DNA from: Athripsodes cinereus | Taxonomy: Eukaryota; Arthropoda; Insecta; Trichoptera; Leptoceridae | Reading direction: 5' to 3' | DNA: 64,000 nt | Assembly: GCA_947579605.1 (NCBI GenBank) | Contig: OX388309.1 | Location: 14,640,713-14,704,712 of the forward strand | In this document: piece after piece, positions 1 to 12,119 of the stretch | Numbering within the stretch: the stretch's first letter is position 1 | Layout of the letters: every line of letters starts with the position of its first letter | Notes under the pieces: model-generated | What the model saw: the letters and a program-made list of their open reading frames with translations, nothing else | Told to the model about the DNA's origin: nothing | The model's database searches: none | Made by a program: the position numbers and the translations under genes

Positions 1-96
1 GAGAAGAATCCAACAAATCAAAGATCATTCAAATCGGTACAGCCATTCTTGAGTTATAAGTGTTGTAACACACACGTCTTCCTTTTATATATTAGA
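1..96 (+). repeat. Terminal 96 bp of a dispersed repeat, cut by window start
   Basis: This block is repeated, apparently base for base, at 36676-36771, where it closes the composite island beginning near 34125. It contains aatcggtacagccattcttg and ends in ttatatattaga. Similar end sequences are common in dispersed insect repeats, but I cannot assign a class. The rest of this copy lies before the window. Confidence 0.75.
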
Positions 97-240
97 ATTA
101 AGGGTATATTTTGAAAGCCTCAGTAGTTTTTGCAATTTTAGGGTACCTGGAACATTTCTCATATAAAATGTTTAGTAAATCATAACTATTGGTAACGATA
201 ATTAATTCATTGAAAAAAAAAACATACATAAACAATACTA

Positions 241-366
241 CATCTAGTGATCTATCCTGAATGTCTCAACTTCTATTGGCATGTAGAAGACGAATTGCAT
301 GTTTACTACAAGTATTTGCCTCGCTGTCTACCCTGCACGTTGGATATGCCGTGGTGGTGTGAATAA
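241..366 (+). mobile_element. Copy of the SINE-like family with RTE-type tail
   Basis: Reads tcctgaatgtctcaacttc, then a ttggcatgtagaagac block, then ctgtctaccctgcacg and ggatatgccgtggtgg. The same order of blocks is seen in the better copies at 30777-30911 and 62623-62773. This copy is diverged and shows no clear target-site duplication. Confidence 0.6.
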
Positions 367-630
367 ATCACTGAACATATTATATTTTACCATACAAATG
401 CGTATCTATACATGTACATACATTATTATGTAGGTAACTACATACATTACACTGCTACTTTCCTCACACCCAGAGCCATGAAAATAACATGTTTATTCAA
501 CAAAAGTGAACCCATAAATCAAAGAGACAGAAAAATATTATTATCAGAATAACGTAAACATATCTACCCGTAATAATGAGACACTAACCAACCATAGAGG
601 TTAGTTAGTTCATTACAATTAAGTGGAATG

Positions 631-713
631 AGGTATTATTATTATTATTATAAAAGCATCACCCTGCACTGAGACCATTACAGCTTTTGGCCAAGGCGGT
701 CTCAGCGGGAAAA
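631..713 (-). mobile_element. LINE 3'-end remnant with (TAA)n tail
   Basis: On the minus strand a G+C-richer block (ccgctgagaccgccttggcc and onward) runs into a (taa)n tail seen here as attattattattatta. A microsatellite tail after a G+C-richer block is the usual look of a 5'-truncated non-LTR retrotransposon end. The family is not identified. Confidence 0.4.
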
Positions 714-1056
714 ATTAAAAAAAAACAAACAAATGTTAATTCAAAAAAAAGCTGTATCTGTGTATTATGGTAACTATAAAGGTACTCGTATTTATGGTCA
801 AATTTATTTTCTGTTTCTCTTTTACATTCGAAAATCATGAAAAAAATATTTTATTTATATGCGCAATAATCTTCCTAATTAATAAACCTATGTTAGTAGT
901 TTTCCTATAAAAGAAAATGTATATCAACTTACTATACATTGATGAAACTTTCTGGAAAGGATTTACATTAATTTTCAAATGATTTTTTTTGTATTACTTT
1001 AATCATATTTGCTGTGCCTATAGTGCTTGAAACAACTTTGTAAAAGTTCACTCTAT
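714..1056. other. Non-coding A+T-rich DNA
   Basis: No open reading frame, repeat or RNA gene is visible here apart from short A and T runs. Confidence 0.6.
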
Positions 1057-1212
1057 TAAAATTAAAATGGATTAAAAAAAAACACTGTATTACCAAAGTT
1101 TTTAATAAAAAGTCACCGAAGATGGGTGGGAACTCAAAAGGCCTCTTTGAATGTGAAGAATCGTTCGTAATGAAAGTAATACAGTGTTTTATTTTAAATC
1201 TATTTTAATTGT
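1057..1212. mobile_element. Short terminal-inverted-repeat (MITE-like) element
   Basis: The left end (attaaaatggatt, then aaaacactgtattac) is the inverse of the right end (gtaatacagtgtttta, then aaatctattttaatt). Arms are about 35 bp with few mismatches; the interior of about 75 bp is unique. No flanking duplication could be defined. Confidence 0.55.
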
Positions 1213-1469
1213 GAGCTTTGCGGTCTTTACATAACTGAAGCATGTTCAAAGTGTGATCATTGTCATATCCTTATGACTTGAACTGATAAAAATATTTGGA
1301 GTAAAAAAGATTTCTTATATAATATTAATTATTATTATTTAATTTGTACTAACATGTTAATTTTTGTACGATGTGTTTTTCTTTTTCTTTTCAAGTTTAT
1401 GGAAAGTTTCAGGATTTATTCTGGTAATGTTTTTGAAATTGTTTTCTTTTTATTTACTTTTGTATTGTT

Positions 1470-1637
1470 TTGTAATATTGTAACAATGTAGCTCACTTCA
1501 AAACACGAGATTTTCTCTTTTTGAAGTTGAGTCATTGAAAAATAATGTTTTATTTATATGAATTTGTTAACTATGTAAATATGTTATAAAAAAAATTATA
1601 AATAAATAAATAAAAATAAAATAAAAATAAAAATATA
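1470..1637 (+). mobile_element. Possible LINE 3' UTR with A-rich (AAATA)n tail
   Basis: A T-rich segment with atgtagctcacttcaaaac runs into a long aaataaataaataaaaataa tail at about 1590-1637. The tail suggests a retrotransposed end on the plus strand, but the body is not recognisable. Confidence 0.3.
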
Positions 1638-1639
1638 CA

Positions 1640-2325
1640 TCTATGTAGCCTCTTGTATTATTTTAAGCTATATGTCTAATTCTCAAATTGTTTTCCCTTG
1701 ATTTAAAAAAATTGAAATGATATATGACCGTATTTGATTGATAAATGATATAATTATATTTATTACTACAACTCTTATTACATACATAGATACGGAAAAT
1801 GTATTGCGTGTAGGTATCTACTACATGATTTACTCGTGTGACCTTTATATTATATGTGTGAAAGGTAAACAGTTTACATAGCTAAATATAATAGTATTTA
1901 CAGCGTCAACGCTATTTATTACAAATACCTACTTTGTTTGTAATAATAATATTCGCATTGACCATGCCTACACAAAACGTTGTTCGGAAATTCACCACCG
2001 ACACACGCTAGTGTGAGAGCTCTATTCTATTGATGACATTTGCGATAAAATCATCTGAATGTTTTATATTGTACAAACATGTCTTAGGGGGCGTTTGTGG
2101 TTTGTTGACCTGAATACCTAATGTAAAGTATCTATTAACACGAGTACATAACGAGTTAATAGAAATAATTATTATTTTCTCTTCACATTAGAAAATGCAA
2201 TTATTGAATTATAATATATCGGAAGCACCGTAAAACCTTAAGCGGTGGATTAAGTTTCTGATCACACTGACTGTGAGATAAATATTTGATATCTAATTTG
2301 TTTGATATAACATCGTGGATAAATT
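1640..2325. other. Non-coding A+T-rich DNA
   Basis: Scattered taataata and poly-A stretches only. No gene or repeat that I can name. Confidence 0.55.
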
Positions 2326-2463
2326 TACCTACGAATTGTTTGCGAAAAGTTAATATTATAGATTCGTACTAATGAATCGTTTGTACTACCTCTGGTCCTA
2401 ATCTGATAGTACGTACCAATGATCCGTTGTGAAATTTCGTTAGTATTTTTCTCAGTGCAGTAG
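2326..2463 (+). repeat. Dispersed repeat, copy A (pairs with 14395-14530)
   Basis: Shares about 135 bp with 14395-14530 in the same orientation, including aatgaatcgtttgtac, gatagtacgtaccaatgat and tttcgttagtatttttctc, ending in cagtgca. Roughly 85-90% identical by eye. No coding potential; class unknown. Confidence 0.7.
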
Positions 2464-2561
2464 ACAGTTAGGAAGACAATTTATAATTATTCATTTTTAT
2501 AGATATAAATATCCTAACAAACAATTTTAGTAGGTATTCATAGGTATATGATACATCTTAA

Positions 2562-2598
2562 GAATATTCTAGCTTGTCCATAGGACAAGCCAGAATAT
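2562..2598. repeat. Short palindrome/hairpin
   Basis: atattctagcttgtcc is followed by its near-inverse ggacaagccagaatat with a 3-bp loop. It could form a 16-bp stem. No context to assign a role. Confidence 0.6.
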
Positions 2599-2754
2599 CT
2601 CCTCACGACAATGAATTACAGTTCTCTCAACTTTTCCTTTAAATTTTTGAATGTCTTGTTAATCCCAAGTATTTGTAGAACTCCTGTATAAGATAATATT
2701 TTAAGAATGCTACTCAACAGGAAAATCCAATAAAATGCGGAAACTGCATGCACA

Positions 2755-2868
2755 CTCATCCTGAATGTCTGCCACTATATTGGTACGAAGAGGATGATTT
2801 GCGAAATTATCACACGTTCATCCCCTGTCTACTCCATTTGCGGGAAATGCCAACATGGTGAAAATGAA
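2755..2868 (+). mobile_element. Decayed copy of the SINE-like family
   Basis: Begins tcatcctgaatgtctgcc and has attggtacgaagagga, matching the family head, then ctactccatttgcgggaaat in place of the ccccacttgtgggatatgcc tail. It abuts the tRNA-derived SINE at 2873. Confidence 0.5.
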
Positions 2869-2872
2869 TAAT

Positions 2873-3109
2873 GTGTATAGACAATTCATACCGATCGAAC
2901 TTGTCCCAAACTAAGATTTGAATCTTATATTATGGGTACTAACACGACGATACACATATATACAATGCACTGAACATACATACATGTGACATCCAGACCC
3001 AGGACAATTTGAAAAAGGCCATTCTTCATTTTGCCCTGGCCGGGAATCGAACCCGGGACCTCGTGACTCAAAAGGCAAGTGCGTAGCCTCCGCGCCTCAC
3101 CGGACGCCA
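2873..3109 (-). mobile_element. tRNA-derived SINE, copy 1
   Basis: Read on the minus strand, the head carries an A-box-like segment (gaggctacgcacttgcc) and a B box with gggttcgattcccgg, the internal RNA polymerase III promoter of tRNA genes. A ~160-bp non-tRNA body follows (tttttcaaattgtcctgggt and onward). The body and tRNA-like head match copies at 10063-10302 and 35236-35459, so this is a family and not a tRNA gene. A 61-residue open frame on this strand is an accident of the repeat. Confidence 0.85.
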
Positions 3110-4098
3110 ATAATTTATTTATTTATTCTTTTTGCACATCATCATTACATAACAGTGTTAACAAAATAATATAAAATTTTAAAAACTAGGACGATGTGCA
3201 GTGGCGAGATTATCACTATAAAGTGATTTCTTCCATCTAACCACGAATAATGAATGAATAATCTGTCATAAAGCTCTGGATTATGTACATAGTATGAATT
3301 TCTGATGAAATGATAATGCATTTAATATAGCAACGTGAATTAGAAGCAATTTGAAGAAATAGGTCTCTAAACAAACATTCGAACCATCCGAAAGATAAGG
3401 AGTGTTATAATAGACAGTCATCAACCGAGAGGAAATCTTTTTATTTTTTTTTACTGTAAAAACACATTGTAATTATAATTCGTTGGCTAACTTTCATTAT
3501 TGTACTTCTTGAAGAGGTCCACTTAGTATGTTTCATTGTTGTTTCTGCATGTGGGTCAAGTAACGTACAATTAGAACAACACAGCAACAAAGGAAAATGG
3601 AATGCCATAGGATACTAATCGTTCATCGTAAGCATATAGATATTATCACTCAAACTAACTCTGTAACATTACCTAAAGGGATCAATTTCAGGAAATGTCT
3701 TACCTTAAATCTTTTCATTACTAATTCTATTGAAATTACGTGAAATTTTAGCGAGTGATGCTCGAATTAATTTTGATATATTAAGAATATTGTATTTTAT
3801 GAAAGAGCGTCATACATAAAATACAAATAATGTATATGTAGTGCTAGTTGGAGAGCGTCGAATAGAACGTTTTGTTATTATTTTTTTTAAAATAAAGTGT
3901 TCCTTTTCTTTTCATATTCTTCAGTATTCATAAGTATCTGTGATTATTTATTTATTTTTCACCAATATTTATTTCCATAGGCAATAAAAAAAAGTATAAA
4001 TTGAAATACACAGTTTGTCGCAAAGATGAAATCTCTTACAATAAATAGCAGAAACAAAAATGATCATCAAAAAATATAGAAGGGAACTGAACATAAAA
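3110..4098. other. Non-coding A+T-rich DNA
   Basis: Atttattt runs, AT-rich sequence and no convincing open frame. Nothing identifiable. Confidence 0.55.
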
Positions 4099-4786
4099 TA
4101 AGTCATATATAAATTTACTTAATGATAATATCACTATGATGGTTATAGATAAGTCAAAGTTACATTTATTAATAAAGGTATTATCACTATGATAAGTCAT
4201 TTAGTTATAATGATATAATAACTATGACAGTTTTAGATAAGTCATAACATTTACTTAATGATAATATCACTATGATGGTTATAGATAAGTCAAAGTTACA
4301 TTTATTAATAAAGGTATTATCACTATGATAAGTCATTTAGTTATAATGATATAATAACTATGACAGTTTTAGATAAGTCATAACATTTACTTAATGATAA
4401 TATCACTATGATGGTTATAGATAAGTCAAAGTTACATTTATTAATAAAGGTATTATCACTATGATAAGTCATTTAGTTATAATGATATAATAACTATGAC
4501 AGTTTTAGATAAGTCATAACATTTACTTAATGATAATATCACTATGATGGTTATAGATAAGTCAAAGTTACATTTATTAATAAAGGTATTATCACTATGA
4601 TAAGTCATTTAGTTATAATGATATAATAACTATGACAGTTTTAGATAAGTCATAACATTTACTTAATGATAATATCACTATGATGGTTATAGATAAGTCA
4701 AAGTTACATTTATTAATAAAGGTATTATCATTATGATAAGTCATTTAGTTATAATGATATAATAACTATGACAGTTTTAGATAAGT
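4099..4786. repeat. Five-copy tandem array, 136-bp unit
   Basis: The word ttacttaatgataatatcac recurs at 4115, 4251, 4387, 4523 and 4659, always exactly 136 bp apart. Copies appear identical over about 670 bp except one c-to-t change near 4731 in the last unit. Each unit contains three diverged sub-repeats built on actatga...aagtca, spaced about 53, 35 and 48 bp. No open frame crosses the array. Confidence 0.95.
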
Positions 4787-5518
4787 AATATAAGAATATT
4801 TTGACTTAACTAGGATTCTTAAATTGACTACAGTTATACACATAGGTATATTGTTTTACCTTTTCATGATCCAACAAAAAATATTTCTGCTGCCCTCATA
4901 TTGCTTCATTACAATTTCAGATTCCATGTTAACTTCTGTTATTTTTAGATGTAAGCACGAACTCATTTACTTAGTAACTATTCTAATTTAAATAGGTATG
5001 TACATCGAGTGTAGTACGTATGTTGAAAAATATTGCTAAGATACATATGTATAATATTTGCAAATATTTCATTGATTACGAATGTTTATGGGATCAAGTA
5101 GAATATTCTGTAAATAATATCAATAATGATGATTGATATAGTTTTGTATTAGCCAATCATCTAATATCTAATTGATTACACATTGTGGCACCCAAAGATT
5201 GATTACGCAATATATTAGGCAGGACTTGTTATTGTATAGGTACTTTAATCAATAATAAAAGTCAGAGAGGCTATATGCTTAATTTCCTTACTATGGAATA
5301 GATATCTTACAATTTATTTATTATCTACGTCACGCATGAGTAAAAACGCAAACAAAACCAATGAAAAAGTATTGTATTATACAAATGTAGGTTAGTATTA
5401 TCTCAAACCTCGTATAAGTGTGTATAACAAGCCACTCTTAGTAATAATGTACTATAAGCTACTATGTATTATAATGTGTATTATAAGCTACTTTGATTAA
5501 TAAAGTACCTAGGTATAT
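4787..5518. other. Non-coding DNA with small local repeats
   Basis: No gene. At about 5430-5500 the phrase ctataagctact/attataagctact recurs; it also occurs in the short tandem repeat at 6805-6905. Confidence 0.5.
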
Positions 5519-5556
5519 ATTTTTTTTTATACGGCAAGAAGCCTTTTACATGTTTA
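5519..5556 (-). mobile_element. LINE tail fragment (aaggc...gccgt family)
   Basis: On the minus strand catgtaaaaggcttcttgcc then gtataaaaaaa, resembling the better preserved tails at 8290-8375 (plus), 16690-16800 (minus) and 52262-52312 (minus). Short and diverged. Confidence 0.4.
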
Positions 5557-6230
5557 CATAAATTCAAAAAAATACAAAGACATCAATGACAATGGATATA
5601 AAAATACTTAGTGTCGAAAAATCAAACAGTAACCAGAGAAACGTATCAAGAATAAATAACTAGTACAATACACACATAAATCGATAACATCTACACGATC
5701 ACACTAACAATATCAAATAATAGGTAAATAAATAAATAGAATTAATTGTAATAATAATAATTATTATAATTATTATAAATCATTCGATTTATTAATATGA
5801 TATAAAATAATATGATAATAAAAGTATATTTAAAAAAAAATAAAGGCATATAAAAATATACATACATATTATATACATACATACACATAGTTACACACAT
5901 ACAAAACATTCATAAAATAAAATATAAAATAAAGTCAAATCATTAATCAAGGAATTCAGTACTAAATAATAATTAGGGATAATAAAATATTAATTAATAA
6001 AAACAGTAATAATATTAAAATAAAATTAGTAAAACAAAATATAATAATAATTTATATAATAAATAACAATAATTAATATAATAAAAAGTAAAAATTAATA
6101 TAATAAATAGTAAAAATTTATATAATAAAAATAAATTATCAGATCAAATCAGATGCAATAATAAATATTTTATTCATTTATTTTTTATTTTTTTTTATTT
6201 TTACCATATAATACCCAAAAATCTAAACCA
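5557..6230. other. Low-complexity A+T-rich tract
   Basis: Long runs built from aataaa, taataat and ataaaat, especially 5700-6200. No coding or repeat family can be assigned; it may be degenerate microsatellite DNA. Confidence 0.65.
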
Positions 6231-6804
6231 AAACACCTTTATAGTAAGTACAAAGCCAATACAGAATATATTTGAAATAAAAAGAATTAACGTATAACAA
6301 AAGTCAATGAAAAACAAAAACTACAGGGAATCCTCAGTGGAAAGCTTGTATTCTCGAACAAACCGCTCGCAGCATATATGTACCTATTCCCCACAGTATA
6401 CTCCGAATCATTGATGATCTATTGACATCAACACAGTAGCTACTAGCTATCATATATGAAGTCGATTCATTGCTGTGTAGTTTTTATAGTACCTAAGTCG
6501 ATGATTCCTTAGCAAAGAACAACGTCAGACTTCTGGTGCTACAATTGGAAACGCGTAACTAAGCAACTCTGGAGGAGATCGAAAAACACTCTGCAATCAT
6601 ATATGTTGCCAACAAACTTTGAACAATAATCATGGTTTAAACTATCAATAGGAATACGCAGACGATAGTTCACGTGTCGTATGAACATATGTTGAATAGA
6701 TTCAGTAGTATTAATATACAGGGCGTAATTAGAAGACCAGACAGTAATCACTTATCCCAATTGGTTTCTAATGTTTCCGCAGTAGCTATTTTTAATTTCA
6801 GTTC
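6231..6804. other. Non-coding DNA
   Basis: Open frames here are short, overlap on both strands and have no recognisable similarity. Nothing supported. Confidence 0.5.
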
Positions 6805-6905
6805 TCTTGATAATAATGTATGTGTGTGCTATAAGCTACTCTTAATAATAATGTATATACGTGTTTACTATAAGTCAGTCTTAATAATAATGTATAAGTA
6901 TTTTA
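6805..6905. repeat. Three-copy short tandem repeat, ~45-bp unit
   Basis: ataataatgtat recurs at about 6812, 6849 and 6887, separated by ctataagctact-like spacers. Copies are diverged. A related phrase is at 5430-5500. Confidence 0.6.
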
Positions 6906-7507
6906 CTAAACTTACGACTATCTTTTTGTATTCGTTCTTAGGGAACTAAGAATAGTTTCCAAATATCAACCACACTCCACTGAAAAGTTTAGAGAAAACA
7001 AAGCATGAAATGACTTCCATAAAACTATAAATTATTATATTTGAACAGAATCAAAAGAATATGTTTTCTAAGTATCCTTCTTTTTGAAAATATTTCAACG
7101 GCTAGTACCTACCACTGTAGGTAGGTACATACTTCTCTCAGTACATATTAAGAGACGTACATATTACGTACATAGTAGCTGCTTCTGTATCTGAAATTAA
7201 TGCCATTCATTTTCTTTAGTTTTCGTTGCTATTATCTATTTCTCTTTTACTTTACTTTGATATTTTCTTTGTTAGCAAAACGTATCGGATATTTGTTTGG
7301 AAGCGGCAATCAATTACACATATGAAAGAAATGAAACTTCAGGAAGTTGCTTTTAAAAGTTTGAATTTTGGATTACATTTCCGATACCAACATAATTGAA
7401 ACATTTCAACAAACATGAAGTTTTACAATAGACGGATAGTAAATAATTACAAAGGTATTAGAAAACCTTTTATAAGAAAGTTATATATAGAATACTGTAT
7501 TACGAAT
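6906..7507. other. Non-coding DNA
   Basis: No gene or named repeat; contains a small ctaccactgtaggtaggtac inverted phrase near 7112. Confidence 0.5.
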
Positions 7508-7558
7508 GTAGGCCATCTCTCACACTCTTTTCTGTAAGTTTCTGAGTATCCTGTAAAT
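7508..7558 (+). mobile_element. Fragment matching the upstream part of the 47.64-kb repeat
   Basis: ccatctctcacactcttttc, then tgtaagtttctgagtatcct, matches tctcccactctttcccgtaa and gtttccgagtgccctgt at 47660-47692. That locus continues into the SINE-like family, so the family may have a longer version. Confidence 0.45.
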
Positions 7559-8209
7559 AACTGGTGATCATAAAACTTCACTTATTAGACCAAATGCAAA
7601 AAATCAAAAAGATCAAATTCGCTGGAAGTGACATGCTTGATATATTTTATTTTGCATATCAACAGACTTTTTACAAATATAACACAATAAGTGGGATACG
7701 TCATGATGATGTAGTAGTATGTAGGTTAATTCATAACGTTAGTGTCATAAGCTATATAGGTATATACAAAGGTATCAGATATCGTATAATAATAATATAA
7801 CTTTTTGTTGTTGTATGGCAATCCACCATGAGTGATTAAGCATAAAAGTACCTACATCTTCTTGAACAATTTATTTGCATTATTATAATTCGTTTTAATT
7901 GAATTGCAAATAAAACAACTAAATAATAAAAATTATTTTAAAAATATTCTTAAAAAGGGCTAGAAGATATTATTTTGTTTGGATCAGTACCAAATCAGGT
8001 TGTGGTAGCGATTCAGATTCGTAAATTTACAGATTTTTATATTTTTATGAATATTGTTTTCTCTGAATCGTGATTATTATCTTCCCTTCCCATTTCTATA
8101 ATACTAAATTGGATACAAGCTACATATATGCATTTTGTTCTTTATTTAGTTACTGACTTTTTATACGTGTATGTATATGTTTTGACTTGCATATAAAATC
8201 TATTTTACG
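7559..8209. other. Non-coding DNA
   Basis: A 78-codon open frame lies at 7564-7800 (plus) but it is AT-driven, low complexity and has no recognisable domain, so it is not called as a gene. Confidence 0.5.
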
Positions 8210-8375
8210 AATGGACATATCATTATTATTATTATTTATTGTTTTTTACTTGTTATTGTGGTCTATTGTTTTTATTATTATTTTGTATTTGTTGTTGTTG
8301 TCACTTTTATTCTTGTACTTCTTAACATGTAAAAGGCGAAAGCCGTGAATATGGTTAAATAAAATAAAATTAATA
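8210..8375 (+). mobile_element. LINE 3' end with A-rich tail
   Basis: tttgttgttgttgtcac, cttaacatgtaaaaggcgaa and agccgtgaatatggtta lead into an aaataaaataaaatta tail. About 90 bp matches the minus-strand copy at 16690-16800. Interpreted as the 3' UTR and tail of a non-LTR retrotransposon; no coding part remains. Confidence 0.6.
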
Positions 8376-9641
8376 AAATAATTTATAGTGTTACATAGTT
8401 AGTTTTGTGTTATGTTTCTATTTTGTAGTGTAAATTGAAAATATTTTTATTTAACTCAATCAATTACATCATATTTATAAAATATTCTCTGATATCTAAC
8501 TGTGTTTTTTTTAATATCTCTGGTGGTTATAATATTCAATAAAATCTTAATTATTTCACTATAAGATTTTTGACTTCTGATACATCCTCCATTTTCATTA
8601 TTATTTTAATATGTTTGACAACCATGTAGGTATGTAAAGTCATGATATAATCAAGTTAATTTAATATATGAACACTTATTTAATAAGACATTACCTTGTG
8701 TACTATTTGTCATATTCATTCTTTATTCATTCAAATTTCTTTATTCATAAAATATTTACATCACATTTATATCATTAATACCACATTATTTATGTAACAA
8801 TTAACATGTATGATTGTGCACGATATATATGCCGTATTTTCTATAGTGTTGGTAGGTATATGGTTTACATACGAGTTATGCATATTAGAAATTTATAGAT
8901 ACCCATACTTATGTACCGCCAAAGAGAGTAGGAACAAGTTATTATAAACTATTTGAAATTCAATACGCATGGGAACTTTTATTTTTGGATAAACAATAGT
9001 TGATTAAAGAGAATAAAATAAATTCACTTGTCTATGATGAGACTTAATTCCGTTATATTTCATTCTACTCTCAAATGTATTCTTTAACTGCTTCAAAGAG
9101 TTCAATTATATTCTTTGAGGAAAATTTCATTGCCCACGTCTCACCATCCCGCGTGTAGAAGTTGAGACCATATTAGTGTTTTCACGAACTTCATACGTGT
9201 TCCTAATACGTGACGTAGTCTATCTTCCTGATAGCTATGCTCCTCTCTTCTCGTCTCTTGTATATACAAACTCTTCTACATATTATTACACATACACTAC
9301 ACCCATACGTGTAATCTACCTATGTACCTACTTTAGAAATGATAAATTATCTTTTGTATAGCATCTATTCTATTCTATTTTTTGTTGAGGTGAAGAAGCG
9401 CAATGCGTGTTTTCCAGAACTAATTTATTAATTTCTCGAGAAAAGTTTTTTATCTGCCTTACGGGATCCTAAAAATCTCAAATGCAAGTATAGAGAAGAG
9501 TAGTATATGGGGAACATTTTTTCTGTGTAGCTGTCAAGGGTGAGACGTGACTAGATGATTAAATACACAGAGACCGGAATATCGAACACATTAAAACAAA
9601 ATCGCTTCTTATCTGTGTATAATGTATGTATAGAAGCTCTT
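8376..9641. other. Non-coding A+T-rich DNA
   Basis: No gene or repeat that I can support. A 61-codon frame at 9176-9361 has no recognisable features. Confidence 0.5.
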
Positions 9642-9768
9642 ATAATAATAATATTATGGACGATTTATATATGGTGCCATGTAATGATCCAAAGATAGGT
9701 ATCTCAAGGGCGCCGTGACTTTTTCTGAACTGTAAGATTTTCAACTTGTCCTTGAATGTGGAAGAACG
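9642..9768 (-). mobile_element. 3' end of the CR1/L2-like LINE family
   Basis: On the minus strand: ttcaaggacaagttgaaaat, then tcacggcgcccttgagatac, ttacatggcaccatatata, then an attatt tail. The same order occurs at 30165-30290 (minus) and downstream of the coding fragment ending at 49115, where the matching codons read RSKLKTSLF. Confidence 0.65.
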
Positions 9769-9944
9769 TTTATCCTGTTATGGAACATTTTGTGCCATAG
9801 TTTAATTTATTCACAAAAACATTATAATATTTTCAACATAATTTGCTTTTTTTACTTTTTTTTACTTTTTTACTTTAAAGTAGAATTAAAATAAATAAAA
9901 ATTGGAAGGAATGATGAATACCTAAAATAAAAATAGTTATGTGT

Positions 9945-10060
9945 GTGAAGGTAACGCCTTTAGTCGCGAAGGATGCAATCAGAATTTTGTTTTAACCCAA
10001 TCTCGACTGCGCCTTCCTGGAGCAGCAACCAATTTCAGCAGACCATAACATAACATAACA
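9945..10060. other. G+C-richer unidentified block left of SINE copy 2
   Basis: Contains acgcctttagtcgcgaagg and tcgactgcgccttcctggag. With 10303-10553 it brackets the SINE, so the two may be halves of one older repeat. Not identified. Confidence 0.35.
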
Positions 10061-10062
10061 TA

Positions 10063-10302
10063 ACATGTATAGACAATTCACACAGACCGAGCTAGTCCCA
10101 AACTAAGATGTGAATCTTGTATTATGGGTACTAACGCGACGGTACACATATATACAATGCACTACACACATATACATGTAACACCCAGACCCAGGACAAT
10201 CTGAAAAAGGTCATTCTTAATTTTGCCCTGGCCGGGAATCGAACCCGGGACCTAGTGACTCAAAGGCAAGTGCGTTAGCCTCCACGCCACACCGGTCGTC
10301 CG
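10063..10302 (-). mobile_element. tRNA-derived SINE, copy 2
   Basis: Best-preserved copy. On the minus strand: ccggtgtggcgtggaggcta, an A-box-like region, then aggtcccgggttcgattccc with the B box, then the shared body, ending in gaattgtctatac and a (tgtta)n tail (seen here as cataacataacataacat). Pol III-type internal promoter boxes plus a simple-repeat tail are diagnostic of a SINE. Confidence 0.9.
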
Positions 10303-10553
10303 GTCGACCGATAGCCTTTAGAGTAAGCCACCCGCCCCTTAGTGCAGAGCTTCAAGGCGGGCCGAAGTACTTGGAACATAAGGGAACACGCCACTTGATG
10401 TGTCATCCACTGAAAGGGGTAACCACAAGCTCCTTTACATTACAGCACGAGACTGTGAAGGGTAAATGGAGGGAGAGACACATAAAACGTATTGGAAAGT
10501 TTGAGGCTTTGAAAGGTAAATCTAGAGGTGAGTGCATAAGATTGAAGGTCTGA
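10303..10553. other. Unidentified G+C-richer block, possible old transposon piece
   Basis: gccacccgccccttagtgca and caaggcgggccgaagtactt are followed by a 60-codon plus-strand frame (10371-10553). I recognise no domain. Base composition differs from the flanks, as with other transposon pieces in this window. Not called as a gene. Confidence 0.3.
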
Positions 10554-12119
10554 GAGGTCAATAATAATACAACAAAAGAAAATGAATTTTCTTTAAAAAT
10601 GAGGCAGAAAATATATTAAAAATAACATACATATATAATTAATCTATAAAAAGAATATATAATTTATACGACACGTTTTTTTTGTAAAGTCAGAAAGCCT
10701 AATTCTAAAAGAGAAGAGATAAAAGCACAACGTGTATGTTAACATAATTTAATATTCTCAAAATATTTCGACAGCAATATATTAACATGACAAGATATCG
10801 AGTACTTGGAAATGAAAACTATATCGTTATTAAAGATTATGAATAAAACATTAAATATAAGTTGATAAGAACGATATGAGACTATACAAATCTTTGTAGA
10901 AGATACATTCAACAAAACATATAACGAGTAATAAGCTTCTTATAAAATATAATAAGTAGTATCAATGTATAACAAAAACTAATTGTAAATTATCAAGTTA
11001 AGCATGTTTTGTTTGTACTCGTAGTATTTACTTATGGAACTCGAGGAAGTTCTTTGTTGTATTACAAAACCAATGTAAATTGTAAGCTCCAGCTTGTTTT
11101 ATGACATCATATTGTATTCTAACTAAATATAGCGCGCCGCGCAGCATATGTAAGGGTGATATAATTAGGCAATCATTGTTTCCTTTCACTCAAGATGTTT
11201 GCTAATAATTATTAGATACTACACTACACTAGGTTAGCATCTATATGACCTATTTGTTATTATTTATTATTAACAGCCTATATTTACCCTTGCTTGACAC
11301 ATCATCCTTGAATGTTTAAACTAAGTGGTGGAGCACATACCTTATCATAAAGATATCCCTTACGAAACAATGCACATATGTATGTGATAAAATATTCACA
11401 CAAGGATCTACCTACTTGTTATTACTTATCAAGTATTTAAATGTTACGCATATAGTACACTGAGAAAAGGTACATCTACAAATTCAATTGATATTTCACA
11501 ATAAATTGTTTTGCTCGCCTTACCATTGATATAATATGACATAAAGATCAAATTCAACATTACGTAACATTAAATCATTTCGCATTTACCGATAACTATT
11601 TCTGCACAATGATTTGTTCGGCCTTTACCAATCTTTTACTAGTTTTAGTTACCCAAACATCCGTGTATGGCGCTAGTTGGTTTAAAATAATATTCAGGTA
11701 AGTACATATGGCTTGTAAAATTGCCACACGCATAAAAATACATTATGATTGACGAAACGTATTTCAACAGTACAATATTGTTTTATTTATTTGTAGTATT
11801 TTCGTTATTATACAAATAACCTAATACTTATTTATTGTTATTCAATATAAAGAATACACTAAAATGGTTGTAAAATGTGTTATATTTTGATAAAAAAAAA
11901 AACAATACTTTGGTCATTATTAATTATTCTAATGGCAACGCTAATATTCGATGACATTTATCGGTTCTCGGAATTTAATGTTAAAAACCATGTGATGAAA
12001 TGAAAGTGAAACTTCAACCATCAATTCGGTATGTAATATTGGACTAACATTGATTTTGTTTGTTAATGAACTAACTTTATTAGTTATCATTTGGTTTAAT
12101 AAATCATTTTTGTACTTTT
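10554..12119. other. Non-coding A+T-rich DNA
   Basis: No gene, tRNA or named repeat visible across this 1.5 kb. Confidence 0.5.

Noticed and set aside
2925..3110. 61-codon minus-strand gene
   Set aside because: It is the translation of the tRNA-derived SINE (the SIPG part is the B-box region), found again in the other copies.
4099..4786. CRISPR array
   Set aside because: Units are contiguous with no unique spacers, the unit is 136 bp, and the DNA is eukaryotic.
10371..10553. 60-codon plus-strand gene
   Set aside because: No recognisable domain; sits in a G+C-richer block interrupted by a SINE, more likely an old repeat.
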